Positions 11,857 to 22,233 of a DNA stretch of 64,000 bases are shown here, piece by piece. Source of the stretch: Silene latifolia (Eukaryota > Streptophyta > Magnoliopsida > Caryophyllales > Caryophyllaceae). A program made the position numbers and the translations under genes. Location: NCBI RefSeq assembly GCF_048544455.1, contig NC_133538.1:658658-722657 (forward strand). Direction: 5' to 3'. The notes below the pieces were generated by a model, which was not told the DNA's origin, made no database searches, and saw only the letters and a list, made by a program, of their open reading frames with translations. How positions within the stretch are numbered: the stretch's first letter is position 1; the number at the start of each line of letters is the position of its first letter.

Positions 11857-12512
11857 ATGTGGTAGAGATTTCAATGTACAATTTTCAACTTAAAATTCAA
11901 AGTTGTCAATAAAAAAATATGAGTATTCAAATCAAAATAGTTAATTAAAATTTAGAATAATTGAATTTTGTTCTAAAAATCTGGAAACTATAATATTCAA
12001 TTTGAAATAGGGTAAATCAAAAGTCAATAATCGATTTCAATACTCAAAGGTTTTCACTATAAATAACAAGTAATCAGGATAAAACCATTAGTTTTCAAAC
12101 CTGGTTATTGATAATCGACATCGTCGTGACTCGGAGTGGCGCATCTCCATAGGCGTGAGCTTTCCGGCTTGCTATTGGGGAAATAGTGAATCGTTGCCGT
12201 CAACACTCGATGTTACTAAGTATTGGGGAAAGAGCAAAGGTGGTAGGCACGGTGATTATAGGGATAATACCGTGATGGGGTGGGGACCAAGGAGGTCGCG
12301 GAGATGGGTTCAGAGTTATGAGATCGAAAATTTGATGAAGCGTAGGTTGAAGCAAACTAAGTGTTCTGGGTTTTACTTTGATTTATATCTAACTAGATTT
12401 TGTACCGTGTAATTTGATAATTTTTTTATAGTATTACATTTTCTAAGCAACATTAATTTGAAAATTCTTATCATTATTGAATAACTCATGCGTATTATTG
12501 TACCCAGTAAGA
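11857..12512. other. AT-rich flanking DNA without recognised element
   Basis: This may be the oldest local host sequence. AT-rich up to about 12120, then a 300-base stretch of more balanced composition (about 12120-12415) that holds one unrecognised open frame. I see no LTR, terminal repeat or RNA gene. Confidence 0.4.
12155..12412 (+). CDS. Unrecognised open frame, possible exon remnant
   Basis: An open frame of about 85 codons; it can be extended upstream in frame by about 20 codons but begins with GTG if taken alone. It reads with few low-complexity runs, includes DVTKYWGKSKGGRHGDY and a basic stretch GWGPRRSRRWVQ, and stands in a patch of higher GC than its AT-rich surroundings. I do not recognise the family, see no splice sites I would trust, and found no upstream start or promoter. 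It may be a remnant of a host gene or chance. No function is proposed. Confidence 0.15.
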   Translation: MSFPACYWGNSESLPSTLDVTKYWGKSKGGRHGDYRDNTVMGWGPRRSRRWVQSYEIENLMKRRLKQTKCSGFYFDLYLTRFCTV

Positions 12513-12803
12513 GGATTATAAATCTGATGTAATAATGGTATACTTTTTGAGCATTAATATAAAGTTTTTGAGTTTTAATCTAAATTTTTTGAGTTTTATT
12601 ATAAAGTTTTTGAGTTTATTTACTTAAACTTTAATCTCAAAAAATTACATTGTAACTCAAAAAAATTACATATAAGCTCAAAAAAATTGATTTTTGACAT
12701 CATAAAAGTATAATGTAATTTATAAACTCTATATTACTCGAAAAAAATATACAAAAACTCAAAAAGTCAATAAGAATGATGTAGTATATCTGATGTACAA
12801 TCC
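12513..12803. mobile_element. Foldback (MITE-like) element
   Basis: About 290 bp that can fold on itself. The left arm carries several copies of TTTTTGAGTTT-like words (12540-12615); the right arm carries the complement, AAAACTCAAAAA-like words (12630-12770). The outer ends are related inverted sequences: GGATTATAAATCTGATGT on the left and the complement of a TGATGTACAATCC end on the right. No coding capacity. I could not settle on a target duplication, so a superfamily cannot be given. Copia C1 begins immediately to its right. Confidence 0.5.
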
Positions 12804-12811
12804 TTTTTCTC

Positions 12812-12982
12812 GCTTTTTTGCCTTTGAAGTGTTTCCAATTGTCCCACATTGGTGAGGAAAAGGAAGTTTTATGAGTTTATATATACTCACCCTCCTTACC
12901 ATATCACTAGTGGGGTCAAGGGAGGCTTTTGTGGAAGCCTTGCGAGGTGCTTAATTCAGCTCGCACACGCGCGCGCGCCGTG
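12812..12982 (+). repeat. 5' LTR of C1, first part
   Basis: Matches the start of the 3' LTR from GCTTTTTTGCC onward through a TATATATA box (about 12878-12886) to a (CG)n tract ending GCCGTG. The remainder of this LTR resumes at 16101 after the nested element. Confidence 0.85.
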
Positions 12983-13440
12983 TGTGACGATCCGCACACT
13001 TGAACCCTTAGATTTATGCTTATGTAATTTCATTTCCCTTGTACATTTGTAGTAAGTATTTTCTTAGTAGTTTTAGAATAGGTTTCCATAAATAGGTATA
13101 TCGCTATTCTGAACTAAACTTGTAAAATCAATGTTTCCTGCTACCAGGATGTAAATATCAAATTTCCCTCTTTAGGGAGTACTAGTGAATGAAAATCTAC
13201 TTCCTACCTTGTGCCTTCGTATTGCTTGTTGTTGCTTTGTTGTGAACGACTCTTAGCCTTCACTTTACTAACAAGCCGTGTTTGTGGGATCGACACTAGG
13301 ATCCCGACTCACACCCCGAGACCCGAGTATCGTGCTAGTGGGCGATCCCTCACTAGTACGAAGATCCTTGTCGCTTGCATCTTGCCTTGAGACGGGCAAA
13401 GGTGCGCGCCACGGTCCGGCAAAAGTAGCGGACCGTGACA
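12983..13440 (+). repeat. 5' LTR of TR-GAG element
   Basis: Starts TGTGACGATCC and ends GGACCGTGACA, ending exactly where the primer-site region begins. Contains a CCATAAATAGG TATA-like box near 13088. Confidence 0.95.
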
Positions 13441-13442
13441 TT

Positions 13443-13454
13443 TGGTATCAGAGC
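13443..13454 (+). other. Primer binding site of TR-GAG (initiator tRNA-Met)
   Basis: TGGTATCAGAGC, the standard complement of the 3' end of plant initiator tRNA-Met, two bases after the LTR. Confidence 0.95.
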
Positions 13455-13507
13455 CCGGTCTTCGGACGGGTTTCTGCACGCCGTATTTGTTCCTCGAGAT
13501 CGAGAAA

Positions 13508-14793
13508 ATGGGCGAAACAATCGAGGACTGAGTGGATGCCTTAGAGGACGCAATCGACGTCAAGCTTCCCAAACTCGAGGACATCGTTATGCGGATGGCT
13601 GCGAGCCTCGAGGAGTTGCAAAAGACGGTTTGTGACCTTGAGATGTGGTGGCGACAAGCATGTATCTAGTCGACGATGCCAAGATGTGGTGGAGGGCTAG
13701 GTACAAGGAAATCGATGCGGGCACGATTACGGTGACATCGTGGGCCGACTTCAAGAGGATCTTGAAGGATCACTTCTACCCCGAGAACACGGAGTTTGTT
13801 GCTCGGAAGAAGTTAAAGGAAATCAAGCACACCAAATCAATCTGGGAATATGTGAGGGAATTCTCAGCGTGCATGCTCGAGATTACCGAAATGTCCGAGA
13901 CGGAAAGGATATTCGAATTCATTGATGGGTTGAAGAGGTGGGCACAACAGGAGGTCATGAGGCAGAATCCCAAAACTCTGTCTTCGGCCATATCAGCTGC
14001 GGAGCGCCTGCTCGACTTTCACGGGGAGCGAGAGGCACCAAGAGTGGTGGCACCAACGGGGAATACTGGTGCGTCACAGAGTGGGTACAATGGACAAAGG
14101 CCACAAAACAGCGCCATTTCAGTTGGGAACAGTCGGTTCCGCTCACAAGGAAGTCAAGCCCAATCGGCGAGCACTACAAACTCGCCCTCAAGCTCGTCTT
14201 CGAAGGTGGGAAACTCTACTGCTTCCACAACGAAGAGACCATTCGCGTGTTTTGTGTGCAAGGGTCCTCACAAGATGGCCGATTGTCCGAACCAAGCGGC
14301 GTTCAATGCCATGTTCAAGAAGATGCCGAAAGGGGCTCAAGAACGTCTTGATGAGGCGTTGGCCGACTATCACCAAGAGCGTAACGAAGACTCGAGTGAT
14401 GGTGAAGACCAACCACGAATGGGCTCACTCCAACGGATCAGCGCGATGGGGAAATACGAAGAGTCCTCCGCCAAGAAATCCAACGGGCTCATGTACGTGG
14501 ACTTGATGGTGAATGGGAAGAAAGCACGAGCCTTAATCGACTCGGGCGCCTCCCATAACTTTGTTACGAAAGAGGAAGCGGATCGGTTGGGGCTAGTTCT
14601 ACGGGATGCTAACAGCTGTCTGAAGCCGGTCAATGAGAAAATGAGACGCGTACAAGGAGTGGCTAAGAAGGTCGCGGTCCAAGTGGGTGAGTGGGCAGGG
14701 GAGCTCGACTTCACCACCGTTCCGCTGGATGACTTCAAGTTAGTACTGGGATGCGCTTCTTTCGAAAGCATTGGTGGTATTGAAACCGAGTGA
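13508..14793 (+). pseudogene. gag with zinc knuckle and protease domain of TR-GAG
   Basis: The capsid domain is clear from 13645: ARYKEIDAGTITVTSWADF, LKDHFYPENTE and EYVREFSACMLEITEM, the retrotransposon-gag family pattern seen in plant chromoviruses. A Ser/Thr-rich linker follows, then a CCHC knuckle (CFVCKGPHKMADCPN, about 14248-14292) for RNA packaging, and then a retropepsin-like segment with ALIDSGASHNFVT (active-site D-S-G-A). The frame ends soon after the protease core, with no RT following. A leader segment (13508-13644) carries coiled-coil-like Leu/Glu-rich coding, as is common before gag. Treated as a fossil, although it is unusually well kept. Confidence 0.85.
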
Positions 14794-15056
14794 CGGATCA
14801 ATGCTACTAATGGGGTCTATCGTAGTGAAGACGGTGAGACAATGACGAAGACAAGGGGCAACATCGAATTTCGGCTATGAGGGTGATACCGACGCCGAAA
14901 CAAGGGATGCGACCTTGGAGAATGCCTAAAGGTTCGGTGGAGCCAAGGGCGAACAAGACCCAGGCTAACTACGATGCTAAGTGGCCTGGGGGACGAAAGA
15001 AGAGTCTACCCCCTCACCGAGGAGTAGACAATGAGGGCCGAGATGCCCAAAGAAGT

Positions 15057-15262
15057 AGGCCTCGTACCATCTGGGGGCCGCGTCGATGTGCTGAATCGAC
15101 GTCCTGGTTTGCGGGTCAGTCGACCCAGGAGATAAGGCCTTGTACCATCAGGGGGCCGCGTCGATGTGCTGAATCGACGTCCTGGTTTGCGAGTCAGTCG
15201 ACCCAAGAGAGAAGGCCTCGTACCATCAAGGGGCCGCGCCGAAATGTTGATTCGGCGTCCTG
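15057..15262 (+). repeat. 78-bp tandem repeat in TR-GAG tail
   Basis: Two full 78-bp units (15057-15134, 15135-15212) and a diverged third of about 50 bp. Each begins AGGCCT(C/T)GTACCATC. Because 78 is 26 codons, an open frame passing through (14877-15332) carries a 26-residue repeat with the core GPRRCAESTSWFA. The repeat lies in the region where an autonomous relative would have pol. Confidence 0.9.
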
Positions 15263-15641
15263 GAGATCTCACATTCCCTTGAATGCAGATGCTGAAGTGT
15301 CGAGAGACAAGATGAAGGTCCGTTGGGGCTAGTACTTGAAGGAATCCCGAGAGAGGACTTTTCAAGCAGCGGCAAAGTGGACGTTCCCGAGAGACAAGGA
15401 GCACATGGTGAACTTGGAGAACATGATGTTCGGCAGCTTCTATGTCAAGGAACTCCAGCCTATCCTTGAGGGGACGAAGAGGCCAGTCATTGTTTGGGAC
15501 GAAGCGCACATTCAATCCGAGTTGTACAAGCCAATCCCCAACACTGCATGGACAGTCAGAGCTCACCGAGGATGTCTCACTGAAGCACCATTCAAGATTT
15601 TTTGTGTTGCCGAGGGCGGCAACAGATTAGGTGGGGGAGAG

Positions 15642-16100
15642 TGTGACGATCCGCACACTTGAACCCTTAGATTTATGCTTATGTAATTTCATTTCCCTTG
15701 TACATTTGTAGTAAGTATTTTCTTAGTAGTTTTAGAATAGGTTTCCATAAATAGGTATATCGCTATTCTGAACTAAACTTGTAAAATCAATGTTTCCTGC
15801 TACCAGGATGTAAATATCAAATTTCCCTCTTTAGGGAGTACTAGTGAATGAAAATCTACTTCCTACCTTGTGCCTTCGTATTGCTTGTTGTTGCTTTGTT
15901 GTGAACGACTCTTAGCCTTCACTTTACTAACAAGCCGTATTTGTGGGATCGACACTAGGATCCCGACTCACACCCCGAGACCCGAGTATCGTGCTAGTGG
16001 GCGATCACTCACTAGTACGAAGATCCTTGTCGCTTGCATCTTGCCTTGAGACGGGCAAAGGTGCGCGCCACGGTCCGGCAAAAGTAGCGGACCGTGACAC
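15642..16100 (+). repeat. 3' LTR of TR-GAG element
   Basis: Same sequence as the 5' LTR apart from about two substitutions and a one-base length difference in an A run. It is preceded by a G-rich polypurine tract, GGTGGGGGAGAG (15630-15641). Followed by the duplicated CCGTG. Confidence 0.95.
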
Positions 16101-16682
16101 CGTGCCCGTGCCCGAGCCCGGCCCGGATTCGGGAATTGGGAATCGCCTGCGGCGGGCTGTGCCTATCTTTTTGGGCCGGATCCGAGTTTTATTTTGGACT
16201 GTGTTTTTTGTTTGCTGAGTTGAATACGTCAGTCAAACTGACTGTTAGTGGGGAGAGTCTTACTCCCACTAACTCGGATTGTGGCTGGGTTTCAGGAGTC
16301 GGTTTCTGGCTCCTGTAACTGACCTATTTCGCCTATAAATTCGAACCTCTTCACAGCATTTTACATACAGAAAATCAAATCAAACTCTCTTCTCTTCTCT
16401 TCTCTTCGTCTTCTCTGCACTCTCATATATTTCTGGGTATTGTTGATTTCATCGTTCCAAGTCTCACAGTTCCGAGTGGGCGGAACTGCGTGGGGACTGT
16501 ATTGTTAACTTTGGGGAACTACCGACACTAGCTGATCGCCACCACGGTCGTACCGGAGAAATAGTTTTCAAGGCAGTGGTTTATACTACGACACTACATT
16601 CGGGGTTTTTTCTCATCGCTTATATTTTCGTCTTCGATTGGTATTTCTATTCTCCTTCTGTTTCTGCATCTATCGAATAACA
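16101..16682 (+). repeat. 5' LTR of C1, second part
   Basis: Continues the C1 LTR after the nested element. It ends ATCGAATAACA and matches 21396-22024 of the 3' LTR, but lacks the GGATTCG expansion found there. A second TATA-like box is CCTATAAATTC at about 16331. Confidence 0.9.
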
Positions 16683-16708
16683 ATTTGAAAACTATTTGTT
16701 GCTGCAAC

Positions 16709-17620
16709 ATGTCTGTTATTTCGAAAATTGTTCCTGAATTGGCGAATCTGGAATCGTTAGATGGTCATAATTATAAGCGTTGGTCCCAGAAATTATTGAT
16801 GTATTTTGAGCAGTTAGAAATTGATTATGTTTTATTTAATGACCCGCCTAAACCTATCACCCCTACTGATGTTGAGACGACCCTCCCGCCGCTAAAGATG
16901 TTAAGTCCAATGAAGAGGATATTGCAAAATTTGTCAAGGACAACAAAACCGCTAGGTGGCATATTCGAATAATATGACCAACACCTGTTCGACTTATTTC
17001 TTCAGAATAAGTCTGCTAAGTTTATTTGGGAGTCTTTAGAAACTAAGTATGGGGCTGATGATGCGGGGAAAAAGAAGTATGTTGTGGGAAAATGGTTGGG
17101 ATTTCAAATGGCTGACGGGAAACCTATCATGGATCAAGTCCATGTCTATGAAAACCTATGTGCTGATGTTGTGAATGAAGGCATGAAACTTGATGATATC
17201 TTTATAGCTAATGTTCTGCTAGAGAAATTCCCTCCCTCCTGGTCTCATTACAGAAACCAACTTAAGCACAAAAAGAAAGACCCGTCCCTTAAAGAACTTA
17301 TAGGACATATGAGGACCGAGGAGGCTAATCGCCTTAAAGACCTTCCTGCTAGTCAATCTGTGGACTGTTCTGCTGTTGCTTCTTTAAAAAGCTAATCTGG
17401 TTGAGTCCGGTGGTCCGTCTAATGCTTTGAGAAATATAAGGGTAAGGGTAAGGCCAAGGTTGGTCAGGGTAAGAACCAGGGTCCTGCTAAGAAGAATGGT
17501 CCAGGAAGCATACCAAACCGGTTCCTAAGATTCAGAAAGCTGCCAAGGGTCCTATTGTCTGCTATGTCTGTGGAAAACCTGGGCACAAAGCCTACCAATG
17601 TTCTGAGAAGAAATCTGCTG
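16709..17620 (+). pseudogene. gag of copia C1
   Basis: Begins MSVISKIVPELANLESLDG and continues HNYKRWSQKLLMYFEQLEI, the 'L.G.NY..W...' pattern at the start of copia gags. The central capsid block (about 17084-17395) has KWLGFQMADGKPIMDQVH and LLEKFPPSWSHYRNQLKHK. The CCHC zinc knuckle CYVCGKPGHKAYQC lies at about 17561-17602. Capsid and RNA-packaging protein of the element. Broken, with a few breaks. Confidence 0.88.
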
Positions 17621-17634
17621 AGGCCAATGTTGCT

Positions 17635-18985
17635 GTGACTGATGATGTTATTGCAGCTGTGGTTGTGGAAGCTAATCTGGTGGGTAATGTTGCTGAATGG
17701 GTCTTGGATACTGGAGCTTCGAGACACCTCTGTGCTGATAGGGGTTTATTTGCTGAGTTCGAGGAAGTTGCTGATGCGGAATGCGTCTACATGGGTAATT
17801 ATTCATCTGCAAAGATCACAGGCAAAGGCAAGATCTTTCTCAAACTCACCTCGGGGAAAACACTTGCTCTCAGTAATGTTTTATTTGTACCCTCATTGCG
17901 TCGAAACCTTGTGTCTGGTGCCTTATTAAACAAAGCTGGTTTGAAACTTGTTTTTGAGGCTGACAAGATGGTAATGTCGCGTAATGGGGAATTTGTGGGC
18001 AAGGGTTATCTTTCTGGGGGTCTTTTTGCATTGAACTCTGATTCTGCTATTAATAATATTGCATCTTCTTTTGCTTATATCGCTGAGTCTATTGATGTTT
18101 GGCATGGTAGGTTAGGTCATGTGAATGTGGATTATATTAAAAAACTTAGAACTATGAGTTTAATTCCGAGTTTGACGAGTCAAGAATTCTCTAAATGTGC
18201 TAGTTGTGTTGAGGCTAAGTTTACAAAGAAACCTAGTAAACCTGTGACTACTAGGAACACGAGTCTTCTTGAGTTAATTCACACCGACCTAGCTGACTTC
18301 AAAAATGTTGCAAGTAGAGGTGGCAAGAATTATTATGTTACGTTTATAGATGACTGTTCTAGATACACCCGTGTCTATTTGCTTAAGACTAAAGATGAAG
18401 CTGAACACTCTTTTATAAACTTTAAGAATGAAGTTGAGAACCAACTTGACAGAAAAATTAAAAGGGTAAGGTCTGATAGAGGTGGTGAGTATAAATCCAG
18501 CTTATCTAGCCGACTTTTGTCTTGCAAATGGTTTAATACATGAGACTAGTCCACCTTATTTACCCCAATCCAATGGTGTAGCTGAACGTAAAAATAGAAC
18601 CTTAAAAGAAATGATGAATGCTATGCTTTTAAGTTCTCGCCTATCTGACGATATGTGGGGGGAAGCAATTCTTTCAGCTTGTCACATTCTTAACCGTGTA
18701 CCTCATAAGAAAATTGACAAGACACCCTACGAGATTTGGAAGGGCTATCCTCCTAACCTGAGCTTCCTTAGGGTATGGGGGTGTTTAGCTAAAGTGGGTT
18801 TACCTGATTTTAGGAGACCTACCGTTGGACCTAAGACCTATGATTGTGTGTTTATAGGTTATGCTCAAAATAGCTCTGCTTATAGATTTATGTCTTTGAG
18901 TGACCGTTCTATATCTGAGGCTAGAGATGCCGAATTTTTTGAGCATGTTTTTCCTTTTCGAAAATCATGTTGTACCATCTCCTAG
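17635..18985 (+). pseudogene. Protease and integrase of copia C1
   Basis: Protease: WVLDTGASRHLCAD (active-site D-T-G-A) at about 17698. Then GAG_pre-integrase with WHGRLGHVNVDYIKKL and CASCVEAKF (H-H-C-C zinc binding, about 18100-18220). The integrase core has LIHTDLADF, FIDDCSRYTRVYLLKTKDEA, VRSDRGGEY and NGVAERKNRTLKEMM, giving the D-D-E acidic positions. It ends with the copia-specific FLRVWGCLAKV and DCVFIGYA blocks. Clear Ty1/copia arrangement. Broken. Confidence 0.92.
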
Positions 18986-18989
18986 TTTA

Positions 18990-20733
18990 TCTGCTGCATC
19001 TCCTGATTTGTCTTCACATGCTAGTGCTAGCACTTCTATTGATGTTTCTGTTGAACCTAGAAGAAGTAAAAGACCTAGATGCCCAAAGAACTTCGGTGAT
19101 GATTATGATACAACTATGTTGTCTGAACTAGGATACACTGTTTGTGCTAGTGATGAGTTTGTTTCGGCCTTTTTAATAGAAGATGACCCAAAAACCTATA
19201 GTGAGGCAATGAAATCCATTGATGCTAATTTTTGGAAAGATGCTATTAAAAGTGAACTTGACTCTATTGTGTCAAATCAGACTTGGGAGTTGACTGATTT
19301 ACCTAAAGGTAGTAAACCCATTACAAGTAAATGGATCTTTAAAAGAAAATGAGACCTGACGATACAATAGAGAGATTCAAAGCTAGACTTGTAGTTAGTG
19401 GCTTTACACAAAAGAAGGGTATTGATTATTTTGATACTTACTCTCCTGTGACCAAAATTTCGACTATTAGGACTCTTGTCGCCTTAGCTGCTATTCATAA
19501 CCTTGTTATACATCAGATGGATGTTAAAACTGCCTTTTTGAATGGTGAACTAAGGGAAGAGATCTATATGTCTCAACCTGAAGGTTTTGTGATTGAGGCT
19601 CAAGAGAGTAAAGTGTGTAAACTGAACAAGTCACTTTATGGACTGAAAAAAGCACCTAAACAGTGGTATGAGAAATTTAACAACACTTTAATAAGTAATG
19701 GCTATGTGGTTAACAATTCTGATTCATGTGTTTATTCAAAAAAGATGGAATCTGATTGTGTAATTATATGCCTATATGTTGATGACCTGTTAATACTTGG
19801 TAATAATTTGGAGGTCATAATTAGAACCAAAGATTTTTTGTCATCACAATTTGAGATGAAGGACTTAGGAGAAGCTGATGTTATCCTAGGAGTTAAGGTC
19901 ATCCGAAACTCCAATGGAATCTGTCTAAATCAATCTCATTATGTTGAAAAAGTGTTGAGAAAGTTTAACTACTTTGATGATGTGCCTGCTAGAACACCCT
20001 ATGATCCTAGTGTACACTTGTGTAAAAACTTAGGCAAGAGTGTTTCCCAAGAAGAGTATGCTAAAATCCTAGGTAGTGTGATGTTTTTAATGAACTGTAC
20101 TCGACCAGATATTGCTTATGCAGTTAGTAGACTGAGTCGTTATACACATAACCCTAATAATGAACACTGGAATGCTCTTCGTCGTTTACTAAAGTACTTA
20201 AAAGGAACAGTAGACTTATGTTTGCATTATAGTAAATTTCTCATTGTGTTAGAGGGATATTGTGATGCGAATCTCAAGGTTGCAGTAACGATGAGATCTG
20301 TTCTACTAGTGGTTATGTCTTTACCATGGGTGGAGGTGCTATATCGTGGAAGTCCTCTAAACAGACTTGTATCACACGCTCCACCATGGAATCTGAGTTC
20401 ATAGCTCTTGAGTTGGCAGGACAAGAGGCTGAATGGTTGAGAAACCTTTTAGCTGATATACCGGTATGGGGCGGACGGCTAACACCGGTCTCCCTACACT
20501 GTGACTCGCAGGCTGCTATTGGTGTTGCAAAGAATAGTGTCTACAATTCGAAAAAGAGACACATTCGAATAAGGCACGCTGCAAATAGACAACTCCAAGA
20601 CAATAGAGTGATTGCTTTGGACTATGTGAAGTCTGAAAACAATCTTGCTGATCCCTTTACTAAAGGGCTGGCTAGGAGACTAGTCGTTGATACGTCGCGG
20701 GGGATGGGGCTTAAGTCCTTAGGTCAAGAGTGA
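18990..20733 (+). pseudogene. Reverse transcriptase and RNase H of copia C1
   Basis: [57 protein letters not shown], then the catalytic YVDD in [13 protein letters not shown], and [16 protein letters not shown]. RNase H (20326-20730): [34 protein letters not shown] and the C-terminal [17 protein letters not shown]. All blocks are diagnostic of Ty1/copia. Broken, with a few breaks. Confidence 0.92.
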
Positions 20734-21212
20734 GACTTGACTAAGTTTAAAGCTTCTATTCCTATGGCGTTGTATGATTCATAGCCTTAGTGGTGGTGCT
20801 TTTGAGACGCACTTGATGGATCATACACCAGGTTGGACTTAGGTCCTTAATGACTCATGTGAGAAGTGCTGTTGAGAAGCACTTGAGCCACCTATGCAGG
20901 TGTGATGATCACAAGACTATGAGAAGTCCTGTGAACATGTCTGCCAATACCAAGTTAAACGCATTGCTCCAAAAGAGCGCGTTGCACTTTCGCGGAACGA
21001 TCTTAATCTGAAGGTATGATATGTGTTGTGGGGGGTATCGACCGAAGCTCAGCTAGGAATTCAAATCGCAAGATATTCTCTCGCTGTAAGTAAGTTGTTT
21101 CCTCATTTCACTAAAGTGTCAATTCAAATCGAAAGATATTGATACCTAAGTATCCAATCCTTCCTTTACCCAGGAATTTCTTTCTCTGTCTCTGGCGCCC
21201 CTAGTGGGGGAT
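20734..21212 (+). other. 3' non-coding region and polypurine tract of C1
   Basis: No coding. It includes two imperfect copies of a short unit (GGTGCTTTTGAGACGCACTTG near 20793 and a similar AAGTGCTGTTGAGAAGCACTTG near 20863), each able to form a small hairpin. The polypurine tract AGTGGGGGAT ends at 21212 against the 3' LTR. Confidence 0.7.
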
Positions 21213-22024
21213 TGTTGGAAAAATAGGGGCTTTTTTGCCTTTGAAGTGTTTCCAATTGTCCCACATTGGTGAGGAAAAGGAAGTTTTATGGGTTTATATA
21301 TACCCACCCTCCTTACCATATCACTAGTGGGTCAAGGGAGGCTTTTGCAGAAGCCTTGCGAGGTGCTTAATTCAGCTCGCACACGCGCGCGCGCGCCGTG
21401 CCCGAGCCCGGCCCGGATCCGGATTCGGGATTCGGGATTCGGGATTCGGGATTCGGGATTCGGGATTCGGGATTCGGGATTTGGGATTTGGCAATCGCCT
21501 GCGGCGAGTTGTGCCTATCTTTTTAGGCCGGATCCGAGTTTTGTTTTGGACTGTGTTTTTTGTTTGCTGAGTTGAATAAGTCAGTCAAACTGACTGTTAG
21601 TGGGGAGAGTCTTACTCCCACTAACTCGGATTGTGACTGGGTTTCAGGAGTCAGTTTCTGGCTCCTGTAACTGACCTATTTTGCCTATAAATTCGAACCT
21701 CTTCACAACATTTTACATACAGAAAATCAAATCAAACTCTCTTCTCTTCGTCTTCTCTGCTCTCTCATATATTTCTGGGTATTGCTGATTTCATCGTTCC
21801 AAGTCTCACAGTTCCGAGTGGGCGGAACTGCGTGGGGACTGTTGTGTTAACCTTGGGGAACTACCGGCACTAGCTGATCGCCACCACGGTCGTACCGGAG
21901 AAATAGTTTTCAAGGCAATGGTTTATACTACGGCACTACATTCGGGGTTTTTTCTCATCGCTTATATTTTCGTCTTCGACTGGTATTTCTATTCTCCTTT
22001 TGTTTCTGCATCTATCGAATAACA
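21213..22024 (+). repeat. 3' LTR of C1
   Basis: Starts TGTTGGAAAAATAGG and ends ATCGAATAACA, 812 bp. It carries a TATATATA box near 21294 and the CG-alternating tract, followed by the GGATTCG minisatellite. Confidence 0.92.
21421..21482 (+). repeat. 7-bp minisatellite GGATTCG
   Basis: About eight and a half tandem copies in the 3' LTR of C1. The 5' LTR has only about two copies at the matching place (near 16123-16140), so the array grew or shrank after insertion. Confidence 0.95.
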
Positions 22025-22038
22025 TTAACCAATCAGGG

Positions 22039-22233
22039 TGTTAGGAGAATTGAGTAGAAAGCTGTGTCGATTTCATTAATCATACGGGTTTATATAATAC
22101 AAGAGTTCCTATAAAATAGGAAGGCAAATCATGAGGATATGATTCTCTTATCAAACTGATATGATATGATAATATCGTATCAAACTGATAAGATACGATA
22201 TTATTTGCTAAATATACAATATTAAGCCTAATA
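22039..22233 (-). repeat. 3' LTR of copia C4
   Basis: About 195 bp. The plus strand begins TGTTAGGAGAATT and ends AAGCCTAATA, giving near-inverted ends. It contains a TTTATATAAT box and ATATCGTATC-type inverted words. The outer sequence (22025-22038) is short unassigned DNA between C1 and C4. Confidence 0.65.

Larger units (their letters stand above)
12983..16100 (+). mobile_element. TR-GAG element: young non-autonomous gypsy-type retrotransposon
   Basis: A 3.1 kb element with two LTRs of about 458 bp that show only about three differences, flanked by a perfect 5-bp duplication CCGTG (12978-12982 and 16101-16105). Inside are an initiator-Met primer site, a gag with zinc knuckle and protease, and a repeat-bearing tail; there is no RT, RNase H or integrase. 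This matches the described TR-GAG class (terminal-repeat retrotransposons with a gag domain), which depend on enzymes from relatives. The gag resembles plant chromovirus gags. By LTR identity it is very young, likely well under half a million years (inference). It has about one or two breaks. Confidence 0.92.
12812..22024 (+). mobile_element. Ty1/copia retrotransposon C1, hosting a nested TR-GAG element
   Basis: Plus-strand order: 5' LTR (12812-12982 plus 16101-16682, split by the nested element), gag, zinc knuckle, protease, integrase, RT, RNase H, polypurine tract and 3' LTR (21213-22024). Integrase before RT identifies Ty1/copia. The two LTRs agree at about 95-97 percent by eye, suggesting an age of very roughly one to two million years at common plant rates (inference). 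The first bases of the 5' LTR do not match the 3' copy, so the left end is blurred where it meets the foldback element, and no target duplication was found. The coding part is broken, with about five breaks. Confidence 0.9.

Noticed and set aside
12961-12982. CG-alternating tract as a Z-DNA regulatory element
   Set aside because: It is short and occurs in both C1 LTRs, with no further support beyond being next to one insertion.
15006-15566. Minus-strand frame of 186 codons opposite the TR-GAG tail
   Set aside because: It mirrors the 78-bp repeat on the other strand. A codon-multiple repeat opens several frames at once, and no domain is seen.
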